Shown one piece after another: positions 17,524 through 25,383 of a stretch of 64,000 nucleotides of DNA (position 1 is the first letter of the stretch; each line of letters begins with the position of its first letter). The position numbers and the translations under genes were made by a program. The notes beneath the pieces are model-generated. The model saw nothing but the letters and a program-made list of their open reading frames with translations, was not told where the DNA came from and did not search any database. Source of the DNA: Nonomuraea guangzhouensis (GTDB lineage: Bacteria > Actinomycetota > Actinomycetes > Streptosporangiales > Streptosporangiaceae); contig NZ_JAHKRM010000015.1 of assembly GCF_019396345.1 (NCBI RefSeq), forward strand, positions 113,642-177,641. Reading direction: 5' to 3'.

Positions 17524-17673
17524 GCCGCTGTCGCCAAGAGCGCTGGTGGGATCCGATGCCTGAGGCGGGAAGAGATCGAATGGCAGAAGGCCGCCTGAGC
17601 TTGCGAAAGCGCGAAGCGCCGAAAAGCGAAGCCCGTTGTGGCGGGGCGGGCATCAGACGGTCGACCACGTGGG

Positions 17674-17709
17674 CCAGGGCCGAGGAAGGTGATCAATCCT
17701 CGGCCCTGG
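17674..17709 (-). terminator. Hairpin after sucB
   Basis: A perfect 12-bp stem (CCAGGGCCGAGG and its complement) with a 12-nt loop lies just downstream of the sucB stop on the minus strand. There is no strong U-run, as is common in high-G+C actinomycetes. Confidence 0.7.
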
Positions 17710-17719
17710 CGCGCATGAA

Positions 17720-19177
17720 CTACGCGAGACCCAGCTGGGCCTCGAAGCGCCCCTCTTCCAGGCGACGCTTCACGGTCGTCAGGAAGCGGGCCGCGTCCGC
17801 ACCGTCGACGAGGCGGTGGTCGTACGTCAGCGCCAAGTACACCATCGAGCGCACCGCGATGACCTCGCCCTCAGCGGTGTCGATCACGACGGGACGCTTC
17901 ACGACCGCGCCGGTGCCGAGCATGCCGACCTGCGGCTGGTTCAGGATCGGCGTGTCGAACAGGGCGCCGCGGCTGCCGGTGTTGGTCAGCGTGAAGGTGC
18001 CGCCGGTGATCTCGTCGGGCGTCACCTTGTTGGCGCGGGTGCGCTCGGCCAGGTCGGCGGTCTTGCGGGCGAGGCCGGCCAGGTTGAGGTCGCCGGCGTT
18101 CTTGATGACCGCCGCGATCAGGCCGCGCTCGGTGTCGACCGCGATGCCCAGGTGCTCGACGTCGAAGTAGGTGACCTCCATGGTCTCGTTGTTGATGGTG
18201 GCGTTGAGCTTCGGGTGCTGCTTGAGCGCCTCGATGGCCGCCATCTCGAAGAACGGCATGAACGACAGCTTGACGCCCTCACGGCGCAGGAAGTCGGCCT
18301 TGGCCCGGTCACGCAGCCGGGAGATCTTGGTGACGTCGACCTCGACGACCGTGGTGAGCTGGGCCGCGGTCTGCAGCGACTCGACCAGCCGCTTGGACAT
18401 GGTCTGACGCAGCCGCGACATCTTCTCCGTACGGCCGCGCAGCGTGGTGTCGACCACGACGGGCTCGGGGGCGGCGGCCGGGGCCGGCGCGGCCTGAGCG
18501 GGTGCGGCGGCAGGAGCCTGGGCAGCGACGGCGGGCGCCGGGGCGGCGACCTGCTCACGCTGCGACTTGGCGGCCTCCAGGACGTCCTGCTTGCGGATGC
18601 GACCGCCCACGCCGGTGCCGCTGATCGAGTCGAGGTCGACCCCGTGCTCGTTGGCGAGCTTGCGCACCAGCGGCGTCACGTAGGGGCTCTCGCCCGAGGC
18701 CGGCAGCGGGGTCGGCTCGGAGGGGGCCGGCACCTGCTGAACGGGCGCCGGAGCGGCCGGGGCCTGCTGCACCGGAGCCGGCGCGGGGGCCGGAGCCGGA
18801 GCCGGGGCCGGGGCAGGGGCGGGCTGCGGGATCGAGGAGACCGGGGCGGGAGCCGGGGTGGGCTCGGGCTCCGGCTGCGGCTCGGGCTGCGCGGCGGGGG
18901 CCGGGGCGGCCTGCTGCGCCGAGGCGCCGCCGGCCTGGCCGTTCTCGTCGATGACGGCGAGCTCCGCGCCGACCTCGACGGTTTCGTCCTCAGCCACGAC
19001 GATCTTGGTGAGCACACCGGCGGACGGCGACGGGATCTCGGTGTCGACCTTGTCGGTCGACACCTCGAGGAGCGGCTCGTCGGCCTCGACGCGCTCGCCT
19101 TCCTTCTTCAGCCAACGGGTTACCGTGCCCTCGGTGACGCTCTCGCCGAGCTGGGGCATCTGTACAGAGACCGGCAT
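17720..19177 (-). CDS. sucB: Dihydrolipoamide succinyl/acyltransferase (E2 of a 2-oxo acid dehydrogenase)
   Basis: A 485-residue E2 subunit. Residues 1-77 are a lipoyl domain with the modified Lys43 in STDKVDTE. A long Ala-Pro-rich linker follows, then the E3-binding segment (VTPLVRKLANEHGVDLDSIS), a second Ala-Pro linker, and the catalytic core with His454 and Asp458 in YDHRLVDG. It transfers an acyl group from lipoyl-lysine to CoA. In actinobacteria this single-lipoyl form, called SucB or DlaT, can serve both pyruvate and 2-oxoglutarate dehydrogenases. It follows lpdA by 38 nt, so E2 and E3 are probably made together. The E1 subunit is not in this window. Confidence 0.93.
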   Translation of the reverse strand: MPVSVQMPQLGESVTEGTVTRWLKKEGERVEADEPLLEVSTDKVDTEIPSPSAGVLTKIVVAEDETVEVGAELAVIDENGQAGGASAQQAAPAPAAQPEPQPEPEPTPAPAPVSSIPQPAPAPAPAPAPAPAPAPVQQAPAAPAPVQQVPAPSEPTPLPASGESPYVTPLVRKLANEHGVDLDSISGTGVGGRIRKQDVLEAAKSQREQVAAPAPAVAAQAPAAAPAQAAPAPAAAPEPVVVDTTLRGRTEKMSRLRQTMSKRLVESLQTAAQLTTVVEVDVTKISRLRDRAKADFLRREGVKLSFMPFFEMAAIEALKQHPKLNATINNETMEVTYFDVEHLGIAVDTERGLIAAVIKNAGDLNLAGLARKTADLAERTRANKVTPDEITGGTFTLTNTGSRGALFDTPILNQPQVGMLGTGAVVKRPVVIDTAEGEVIAVRSMVYLALTYDHRLVDGADAARFLTTVKRRLEEGRFEAQLGLA

Positions 19178-19215
19178 CGTTATCTTCTCTCGCGTTCTGA
19201 TCTCGAGGGCTTGGA

Positions 19216-20580
19216 CTAGTTGTGTACGTGCAACGGCTTGCCGGCCAGGGCCAGCATCGCCTCACCGACTGCCTCGGACTGGGTCGGGTGTGCGTGGATG
19301 AGCTGGGCGACCTCTGCGGGCAGAGCCTCCCAGTTGTAGATGAGCTGACCCTCGGTCACGAGCTCGCCGATGCGGCGGCCCACCATGTGAACGCCCACGA
19401 CGGGTCCGTCCTTCTGGGCGATGACCTTGACGGCGCCCGCGGTGCCGAGGATCTGGCTCTTGGGGTTGCCCGCGAGGTCGTAGACCTGTTCGACGATCTC
19501 GATGCCGCGCTCGGCGGCCTGCGCGGACGTGATGCCGACCGAGGCGACCTCGGGGTCGGAGTAGGTGATCCGCGGCACGCCCGCGTAGTCGATGGCGGGC
19601 GGGTTGAGCCCGGCGATGTGCTCGGCCACCATGATGCCCTCGGCGAACCCGGCGTGGGCCAGCTGGAGGGTCGGGATCAGGTCACCGATCGCGTAGACGC
19701 CGGAGACCGAGGTCTGGCAGTGCTCGTCGACGACGACCGCGCCGCGCTCGATCCTGATGCCCTGCTCCTCGAAGCCCATCCCGGCCGAGACGGCGCCGCG
19801 GCCGACCGCGACCAGCAGCAGCTCGGCGTCGAGGGTCTTGCCGTTGGCGAGCGTGACGACCACGCCGGTGTCGGTGGTCTTGACACCCTCGAAGAAGACA
19901 CCCAGCTCGTACTTGATGCCGCGGCGGCGGAAGGCGCGCTCCAGCAGCTTGGAGCTCGACTCCTCCTCGGTCGGCAGCAGGTGGGGCAGCGCCTCGACGA
20001 TCGTGACCTCGGCGCCGAACGAGCGGTAGACGCTGGCCAGCTCGACGCCGATGACGCCGCCGCCCAGCACGATCACCGAGGCGGGCACGCGGTCCATCTT
20101 CAGGGTGTGCTCGCTGGTGATCACGCGCTCACCGTCGATCTCCAGCCCGGGCAGCGTCTTGGGCGCGGAACCGGTGGCCAGGACGATGTTGCGGCCCTCG
20201 TACACCTCGGAGCCGACCTGGATCCGGTGCGATCCGACCAGGCGGCCCTCGCCTTCGACGATCGTCACGCCGGCGCCCTTGAGCAGGCCCTGCACGCCCT
20301 TCCAGGCACGGGTGACGATCTTGTCCTTGAAGGCGTGGACGCCCGGCACGTCGATGCCGTCGAAACGCGCCTTGACGCCGAACGTCTCGCTCTCGCGGGT
20401 CTCGTCGGCGACCTCGGCCGAGTGCAGCAAGGCCTTGGTGGGGATGCATCCCCTGTGCAGGCAGGTGCCGCCGATCTTGTCCTTCTCGATCAGGGCGACC
20501 GTCTTGCCCAGCTCAGCCGCCCGTAGCGCGCAGGCGTATCCGCCACTGCCGCCTCCCAGGACGACGATGTCGTAGGCCAC
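19216..20580 (-). CDS. lpdA: Dihydrolipoyl dehydrogenase (E3)
   Basis: A 454-residue flavoprotein. The FAD-binding GGGSGGYACA is at the N terminus, the redox disulfide Cys40/Cys45 is in GGTCLHRGC, a second Rossmann motif (VIVLGGGVIGVELASV) binds NAD, and the catalytic His431/Glu436 pair is in HAHPTQSEAVGE. It reoxidises dihydrolipoamide of E2 and makes NADH. It lies between pepA (51 nt upstream) and sucB (38 nt downstream) on the same strand. Confidence 0.95.
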   Translation of the reverse strand: MAYDIVVLGGGSGGYACALRAAELGKTVALIEKDKIGGTCLHRGCIPTKALLHSAEVADETRESETFGVKARFDGIDVPGVHAFKDKIVTRAWKGVQGLLKGAGVTIVEGEGRLVGSHRIQVGSEVYEGRNIVLATGSAPKTLPGLEIDGERVITSEHTLKMDRVPASVIVLGGGVIGVELASVYRSFGAEVTIVEALPHLLPTEEESSSKLLERAFRRRGIKYELGVFFEGVKTTDTGVVVTLANGKTLDAELLLVAVGRGAVSAGMGFEEQGIRIERGAVVVDEHCQTSVSGVYAIGDLIPTLQLAHAGFAEGIMVAEHIAGLNPPAIDYAGVPRITYSDPEVASVGITSAQAAERGIEIVEQVYDLAGNPKSQILGTAGAVKVIAQKDGPVVGVHMVGRRIGELVTEGQLIYNWEALPAEVAQLIHAHPTQSEAVGEAMLALAGKPLHVHN

Positions 20581-20631
20581 AGTCAGGCTCCTTGTCGGGG
20601 TGTTCGTGATGCCGTCATCTTTTCATTTGTT

Positions 20632-22104
20632 TCAGATGCTCGCGTGCCGCTCGGCCAGTCCGATGAGCGTGCGGGTGATGGCCCCCGTGCCGCCCTTCGG
20701 CGTGTAGCCGTGCGGCTCGCCCTTGTTGAACGCGGGTCCGGCCATGTCGATGTGCGCCCAGCGCACCCCGTCCGGCACGAACTCCTTCAGGAAAATGCCC
20801 GCGGCCAGCATGCTGCCCCAGCGCTCGGGCTGGAGGTTGGCGATGTCCGCGATGGGGGAGTCGAGGCCCTTACGCAGCTCCTCGGGCAGCGGCATGCCCC
20901 AGGCGCCCTCGCCCGCGGCGCCCGCCACCTCGACGACCAGCTCGCGCACCGCGTCGTCGTTGGCCATCACGCCGGCCGTGCGCCAGCCGAGCGCGACGAT
21001 CTGCGCGCCGGTGAGGGTGGCCACGTCGACGATCAGGTCGGGGGAGTCCTCGGCGGCGCGCGCGATGCCGTCCATGAGGACCAGGCGGCCTTCGGCGTCG
21101 GTGTCGAGCACCTCGACGGTCTTGCCGCTGTAGCTGTGGATGACGTCGGAGGGGCGCTGCGCGGTGCCGCTGGGGAGGTTCTCGGCCAGGCAGAGGTAGC
21201 CGACGACGTTCACCTGCGGGGCGAGCCGGGCGATGCCGATCAGGGCGCCCAGGACCGCGCCCGCGCCGCCCATGTCGGACTTCATCCAGTCCATGGAGGC
21301 CGACGGCTTGAGTGACAGGCCACCGGAGTCGAACGTGATGCCCTTGCCCACGAACGCCAGCGTCTTGGTGGCCTCGGGGTGGCTGTAGGACAGGCGGACC
21401 AGGCGCGGCGGGTTGGCGGATCCCTGGCCGACACCGATGAGGCCGCCGTAGCCGCCGTCCTTGAGCTGCTTGTCGTCGAGCACCTCGACGCTCAGCCCGG
21501 CCTCGCCGCCACGCTGCTCGGCGATCTCGGCGAACTTGGCCGGCCACAGGTCGGAGGGCGGCGTGTTGACCAGGTCGCGGACGAGTGTGACCGACTCGGC
21601 CAGCACGGTGGCGCGTCCGGCGATCTCGTCGGACCCGTCGCTCGTGAGCACGGTGAGCTCGCCCACGGGCTCCTTCGAGTCGCCGTTCGTGCGGTAGCGG
21701 GAGAAGCCGTACGCGCCCAGCAGCGCGCCCAGCGCCACGGCCTCGGCCGCTTCGGCCGATTCGGTGGGCAGGACCAGGGCGGCGCGGGCCGTGCCGGCGA
21801 GGGAGCGTACGGCGGCGCCCGCGGCGCGGCGCAGTGCCTCGGCGTCGGCGGAGTCACCGAGACCCACCGCGACCAGCAGCGGAGCGGCGAGAGCGCCGAA
21901 CACGGGCACCTTGGCGAGCTCCCCGGGCTTGCCGGAGAAGCCGATGGCGGTGAGCGAGGCGGCGAGTCTGCCGCCGAAGGCCGCGTCGAGAGACTCGGCG
22001 CCCGTAGCAGGGCGGGGGCCTTCGGGGCCGGACCGGAAACCGACGATCAGCGCGTCGGTGTCGAAAGAGACTGGATCTGCTGAGTTCAGCCGCACAGTGG
22101 TCAC
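20632..22104 (-). CDS. pepA: Leucyl aminopeptidase, M17 family
   Basis: A 490-residue cytosolic metallopeptidase that removes N-terminal amino acids. The two-metal site is visible in GKGITFDSGGLSLKP, DMGGAGAV and the signature DTDAEGRLVLMD (family NTDAEGR, here with Asp first). The start is placed at GTG 22104, where the family N terminus begins (VTTVRLNS); an open frame continues upstream but does not look coding. No good ribosome-binding site is seen. It is divergent from the GntR gene 105 nt away. Confidence 0.93.
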   Translation of the reverse strand: MTTVRLNSADPVSFDTDALIVGFRSGPEGPRPATGAESLDAAFGGRLAASLTAIGFSGKPGELAKVPVFGALAAPLLVAVGLGDSADAEALRRAAGAAVRSLAGTARAALVLPTESAEAAEAVALGALLGAYGFSRYRTNGDSKEPVGELTVLTSDGSDEIAGRATVLAESVTLVRDLVNTPPSDLWPAKFAEIAEQRGGEAGLSVEVLDDKQLKDGGYGGLIGVGQGSANPPRLVRLSYSHPEATKTLAFVGKGITFDSGGLSLKPSASMDWMKSDMGGAGAVLGALIGIARLAPQVNVVGYLCLAENLPSGTAQRPSDVIHSYSGKTVEVLDTDAEGRLVLMDGIARAAEDSPDLIVDVATLTGAQIVALGWRTAGVMANDDAVRELVVEVAGAAGEGAWGMPLPEELRKGLDSPIADIANLQPERWGSMLAAGIFLKEFVPDGVRWAHIDMAGPAFNKGEPHGYTPKGGTGAITRTLIGLAERHASI

Positions 22105-22185
22105 GTAAACCGATGCTATCCAGGGTTTCGAGGTACTCACAAACAGGGGTTCATCCCACCAATCCTCGACGCGTAAACATGAAGA

Positions 22186-22212
22186 CATGGTGCTAGTGTC
22201 ATTAGCACCATG
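22186..22212. promoter_or_regulatory. GntR/YtrA operator overlapping the start codon
   Basis: A perfect inverted repeat with 10-bp arms (CATGGTGCTA and TAGCACCATG) and a 7-nt spacer covers the region just before and including the ATG at 22210. The repressor encoded there probably binds it. The lack of room for a ribosome-binding site and a possible -10 (TAGTGT, 22194-22199) suggest a leaderless transcript. Confidence 0.75.
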
Positions 22213-22557
22213 TTGCTGACTCTGGACCTCAACGACACGCGTCCTCTGCACGAGCAGGTGGCCGGCGCGATCCGCCGGGCCATCGGCGAGGGCTCGTACG
22301 TGCCGGGCGACCGGCTGCCACCCGCCCGCGACCTGGCCGAGGCGCTCGGCATCAATCCCAACACGGTGCTGCGCGCCCTGCGTGACCTGCGCGATGAGGG
22401 GCTGCTGGAGTTCCGGCGGGGGCGCGGCGTCAGTGTCGCGGGCCGCGCCGACGGGCGGGCCCTGCTCCTGCAGCGGGCCCGCGAACTCCTGGAAGAGGCC
22501 ATGAGGCTCGGCTACCGCCGCGAAGACCTCATCACGATGCTGGAGGAGCTGCCATGA
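22210..22557 (+). CDS. YtrA-type GntR transcriptional regulator
   Basis: A 115-residue regulator: a winged helix at residues about 8-78 (LHEQVAGAIRRAIGEGSYVP, then LAEALGINPNTVLRALRDL) and a short helical dimerisation tail, the hallmark of the YtrA subfamily. These proteins usually repress their own operon with a membrane protein or ABC transporter. The ATG is part of a perfect palindrome, consistent with autoregulation. Its stop overlaps the ATG of the next, frameshifted membrane gene by 4 nt. Confidence 0.88.
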   Translation: MLLTLDLNDTRPLHEQVAGAIRRAIGEGSYVPGDRLPPARDLAEALGINPNTVLRALRDLRDEGLLEFRRGRGVSVAGRADGRALLLQRARELLEEAMRLGYRREDLITMLEELP

Positions 22558-23200
22558 TCCCCCGATTCGCCGCCGCCGCGTGGGGGCTGATCGTCAGTGC
22601 CGCGCTGGTCGCGGCTCCGCTGGCGCTGCGCGACCGGCTGCCCGAACCGCTGGCCACGCCGACCAGCGCCCGCCCGAGGACGAGGAGCCGCCTCGGCTGC
22701 GGCTGCGGCCGGGGCAACGCTCGGTGTGGGTCAGCCGCATCACCAATCCCTGGCTGATCGCCGTGACCACGGCCGTGGTCGTCGCCCTGGCCGTGATCAG
22801 CGTGCTGCTGCTGACCGGTGTCGTGGCGGACGGCGCCGCAGGGAGCACGCTGACCGGGCTGGTCATCGTCCTGTTCGCGGGGCTGCTCACCTCGTCGCTC
22901 ACCGCCCGGGTCACCGGGGACGGGCTGGCGATCGGGTTCGGGCCGCTGGGCTGGCCGGTGCGGCGCATCCGCCTGTCGAAGATCGACAGGGCGTGGTCCG
23001 AGGTGCGGTATCCGAGCCAGGTCGGAGGCTGGGGCATACGCGGGCTGCCGGGCAGCGCCACCATCATGCTCCGGGGTGGCGAGTGCCTGATCATCCGCTA
23101 CCGCTCCGGCGGGCAACTCGCCGTGAGCGTCGACGACGCCGAGCGGGGTGCGGCGCTGATCAACGCCCTCATCGCCGAGCGGCCTCCCGTGGGGGCGTGA
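22554..23200 (+). pseudogene. DUF1648-type membrane protein with internal deletion and frameshift
   Basis: From ATG 22554 the frame reads MIPRFAAAAWGLIVSAALVA and PLALRDRLPEPLAT, the usual start of DUF1648-type membrane proteins found next to YtrA regulators, but then turns into Arg/Ser-rich nonsense and stops at 22757. Another frame, from about 22670 to 23200, carries the C-terminal half: two membrane helices (LIAVTTAVVVALAVISVLLL and LTGLVIVLFAGLLTSSL) and a soluble domain (RLSKIDRAWSEVRYP). A deletion joining the halves out of frame near 22665 explains this; a sequencing error alone would not restore the family's usual middle. Confidence 0.65.
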
Positions 23201-23249
23201 GGTTCTCCGGGGTACGGCGGAGCGGGGCGTCTTCCGGTACGGCGGCCGA

Positions 23250-23340
23250 GACCTCGGCCGTACGGCGCGGCCGGATCTCGGCTGTACGACGCCGGACCTC
23301 AATCGTCCGGCGCGGCCGGACCCCGGTCGTCCGGCAGGCG
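23250..23340. repeat. Degenerate tandem repeat, unit 21-24 bp
   Basis: About four copies of a unit like GACCTCGGCCGTACGG plus CGCGGCCG fill most of the gap between the DUF1648 remnant and the cobS stop. The copies differ by several bases and one is 3 bp shorter. No gene is seen in the gap. Confidence 0.7.
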
Positions 23341-23347
23341 GCGCCGG

Positions 23348-24160
23348 TCAGCCGAACAGGGCGCAGACGGTGAGCGTGGCGGTCGTGGCGGTCTCGACGA
23401 GCGCCCCCAGCACGTCACCCGTGACGCCGCCCAGGCGCCGCCGGACATGCCGGAGCAGGAACAGCGCCGCCCCGAGCCCGGCGGCCACGCCGAGAGGGAG
23501 CACATAGACCAGCCGGTGTACCGCCACCGAGCTGAGCCCCATCAGGCCGAGTCCGTGGCTGGTCGCCGAGCCGAGCCCCGTCCAACCGAGTCCGTGGTCG
23601 GCCGCCGCGCCCAGGGCCGCGGCCGCCGCCAGGACCGTGCCGGTGGCCGCCCAGGCCGCGCCTGGCCGTACCGTGCCCGCGACCAGTGCCCCGAGCCCGT
23701 CGGGACGGGCGGCGGGGACGGTTGACCGGCAGGCCCAGGTGAGCGCCAACCGGCCGGTCACGCAGGCGGTCACCAGAGCGGCCGGCCCGAGCCCGGACAG
23801 CGCGGCCACCTGGACGACCAGCACCAGCACCAGCGTCATCACGCCAAACGGCCCAATATCCGACTTTTTCATGATGTCGAGCGCCTGAGGAGCAGGTCTC
23901 CCACTGCCCAGCCCGTCCGCGAGATCCGCCAGCCCGTCCAGATGCAGCCCCCGCGTCAGTACGGCCAGCAGCCCGACCGCGAGCCCCGCACCCAGCAACG
24001 GCGGCCCGGGCAGCAGCAACGGCCAACAGCTCACCAGACCCAGCACCAGCCCAAGAACCGGAGCCAGCACCATCGCCCGCCCCGCGACCGCACGATCGAC
24101 GCGTGTCACCCGGACCGGAAAGACACTCAGCGTCCCCACAGCGAACCGCGTCCCGTCCAT
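23348..24160 (-). CDS. cobS: Adenosylcobinamide-GDP ribazoletransferase (cobalamin synthase)
   Basis: A 270-residue multi-helix membrane enzyme that joins adenosylcobinamide-GDP with alpha-ribazole to complete cobalamin. Family motifs are present: FPVRV near the start, LTRGLHLDGLADLADGLGSG and IMKKSDIGPFGV. Start ATG 24160 is preferred (MDGTRFAVGTLSVFPV). A segment near residue 185 repeats HGLG(W/L)(T/M)GL and looks like a small internal duplication. No cobalamin riboswitch was recognised upstream. cobU lies about 1.2 kb away on the same strand, with an ABC gene between. Confidence 0.92.
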   Translation of the reverse strand: MDGTRFAVGTLSVFPVRVTRVDRAVAGRAMVLAPVLGLVLGLVSCWPLLLPGPPLLGAGLAVGLLAVLTRGLHLDGLADLADGLGSGRPAPQALDIMKKSDIGPFGVMTLVLVLVVQVAALSGLGPAALVTACVTGRLALTWACRSTVPAARPDGLGALVAGTVRPGAAWAATGTVLAAAAALGAAADHGLGWTGLGSATSHGLGLMGLSSVAVHRLVYVLPLGVAAGLGAALFLLRHVRRRLGGVTGDVLGALVETATTATLTVCALFG

Positions 24161-24217
24161 CACTCCAGTTCCCCCCACGGTTGTCGGCCCGGCCACGGAC
24201 CGGGGCCAAGAAGACGC

Positions 24218-24313
24218 ACGTTACGGTGCCCGGCCCCGTGAACCGGAGGAGCGTGCCCCTGGACGGACGCCGGCCCCGTATGGCGGGTGGGGCTCACCGG
24301 GCTGGCCGTAAAA
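24218..24313. repeat. Dispersed 96-bp repeat, copy A
   Basis: Aligns without gaps to 60179-60274 at about 70 of 96 positions. The ends are best conserved, including a near-identical 25-bp end that closes with GGCCGTAAAA. A GGCCCC...GGGGC pairing is kept in both copies although the enclosed bases differ. It lies in the gap between divergent cobS and the ABC ATPase gene; no gene is otherwise seen there. Confidence 0.6.
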
Positions 24314-24376
24314 AATCGAAATACCCCCATCCATCGGACGCTGATCGCGGTCGGGGGCGGCCACTAGGGTGGCCGG

Positions 24377-25177
24377 ATGCACGTTGTTGAACTCGAAGGC
24401 GTAGGCGTCCGGGTCGCCGGCAAGTCGCTGCTGAGTGCGGTCGACTGGCGAGTGGAGTACGGCGAGCACTGGGCCGTGCTCGGGCCCAACGGTGCCGGCA
24501 AGACGACGCTGCTCTCGCTGGCCGCCGCGATACGGCACCCGACAGAGGGTACGGCCAGCATCCTCGGCCACCGGCTCGGCCGGGCCGACGTGCGTTCGCT
24601 GCGGCGCCACATCGGCCTGGTGGCCTCCAGCCAGCGGCTGATCGACGAGGAACTCCTGGAGGAGGAGGGCGCCACCGCCCTCACCGTGGTGCTCACCGGC
24701 CACACGGGCACCAGCGCCCCCCTCTGGGACCGCTACGGCGAGGCCGAGCGGGATCGCGCGTTGCGGCTGCTGGGGGACGTGGGCTGCAAGGGCCTGGCCG
24801 ACCGCCTGTTCCGGGTGTGCTCCCAGGGCGAGCGGGCCAGGATCAGGGTGGCCAGGTCGCTCATGTCGGACCCGGCGGTGCTGCTGCTCGACGAACCGTT
24901 CGCCGGCCTCGACCTGCCGGCCCGTGAGGACCTCATCGAGACGGTGGAGGACCTGGCGATGACCAGGCCGGTGCTCACCACCGTGACGGTGACCCACCGC
25001 CTGGAGGAGGTGCCCGCCACGACCACGCACGCCATGCTCATGCGTGAAGCACGCGTCCTGGCGGCCGGCCCGGTCACGGACGTCCTCACCCCGGCGAACC
25101 TGTCCGACTGCTTCGGCCGCCCCCTGCACGTCGACCGCATGGACGGCCGCTGGTACGCCAGAGCCATCCGCCACTAG
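24377..25177 (+). CDS. Stand-alone ABC transporter ATPase
   Basis: A 266-residue nucleotide-binding subunit. Walker A is GPNGAGKTT (about residues 36-44), the signature is CSQGERARIRVAR, Walker B is AVLLLDEPFAGLD, and the switch His is in TVTHRLEEV. It has no membrane domain and no permease neighbour; it resembles the COG1119/ModF-like group of single ATPases. It starts 216 nt from the divergent cobS. Substrate and partner are unknown. Confidence 0.88.
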   Translation: MHVVELEGVGVRVAGKSLLSAVDWRVEYGEHWAVLGPNGAGKTTLLSLAAAIRHPTEGTASILGHRLGRADVRSLRRHIGLVASSQRLIDEELLEEEGATALTVVLTGHTGTSAPLWDRYGEAERDRALRLLGDVGCKGLADRLFRVCSQGERARIRVARSLMSDPAVLLLDEPFAGLDLPAREDLIETVEDLAMTRPVLTTVTVTHRLEEVPATTTHAMLMREARVLAAGPVTDVLTPANLSDCFGRPLHVDRMDGRWYARAIRH

Positions 25178-25247
25178 GGCCCAGTGGGACGCTGACGGGG
25201 CGCGCGAGCGGCCGACCAGCGAGACGTCGACGACTCCGCGATGTGTC

Positions 25248-25342
25248 GGCGGTCCGGCGAGACGGAGGGCGGTCCAGCGGGGCGGAGGGCGGTCTGGCGG
25301 GACGAAGGCGGTCCGCCGAGACGGAGGCGGTCCGGCGGGACA
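25248..25342. repeat. Tandem repeat, five copies of a 19-20 bp unit
   Basis: Five successive copies of GGCGGTCCGGCGGGACGGAG, each with one to four differences, lie between the converging ABC ATPase and cobU genes. No open frame or hairpin terminator stands out in this gap. Confidence 0.8.
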
Positions 25343-25383
25343 TTGGTGTCGCGCCGGGGGAGTCGCCGCGCGTACCCCATGGG

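Noticed and set aside
17816..19219. Plus-strand open frame of 467 codons opposite sucB
   Set aside because: A mirror of the Ala-Pro linkers and lipoyl domain of sucB; low-complexity and without a ribosome-binding site.
24218..24313. Cobalamin riboswitch upstream of cobS
   Set aside because: No B12-box or other conserved cobalamin-riboswitch core was found; the same segment recurs next to an unrelated gene at 60 kb.
25248..25342. CRISPR array
   Set aside because: The 19-20 bp copies are directly adjacent, with no unique spacers and no cas genes.
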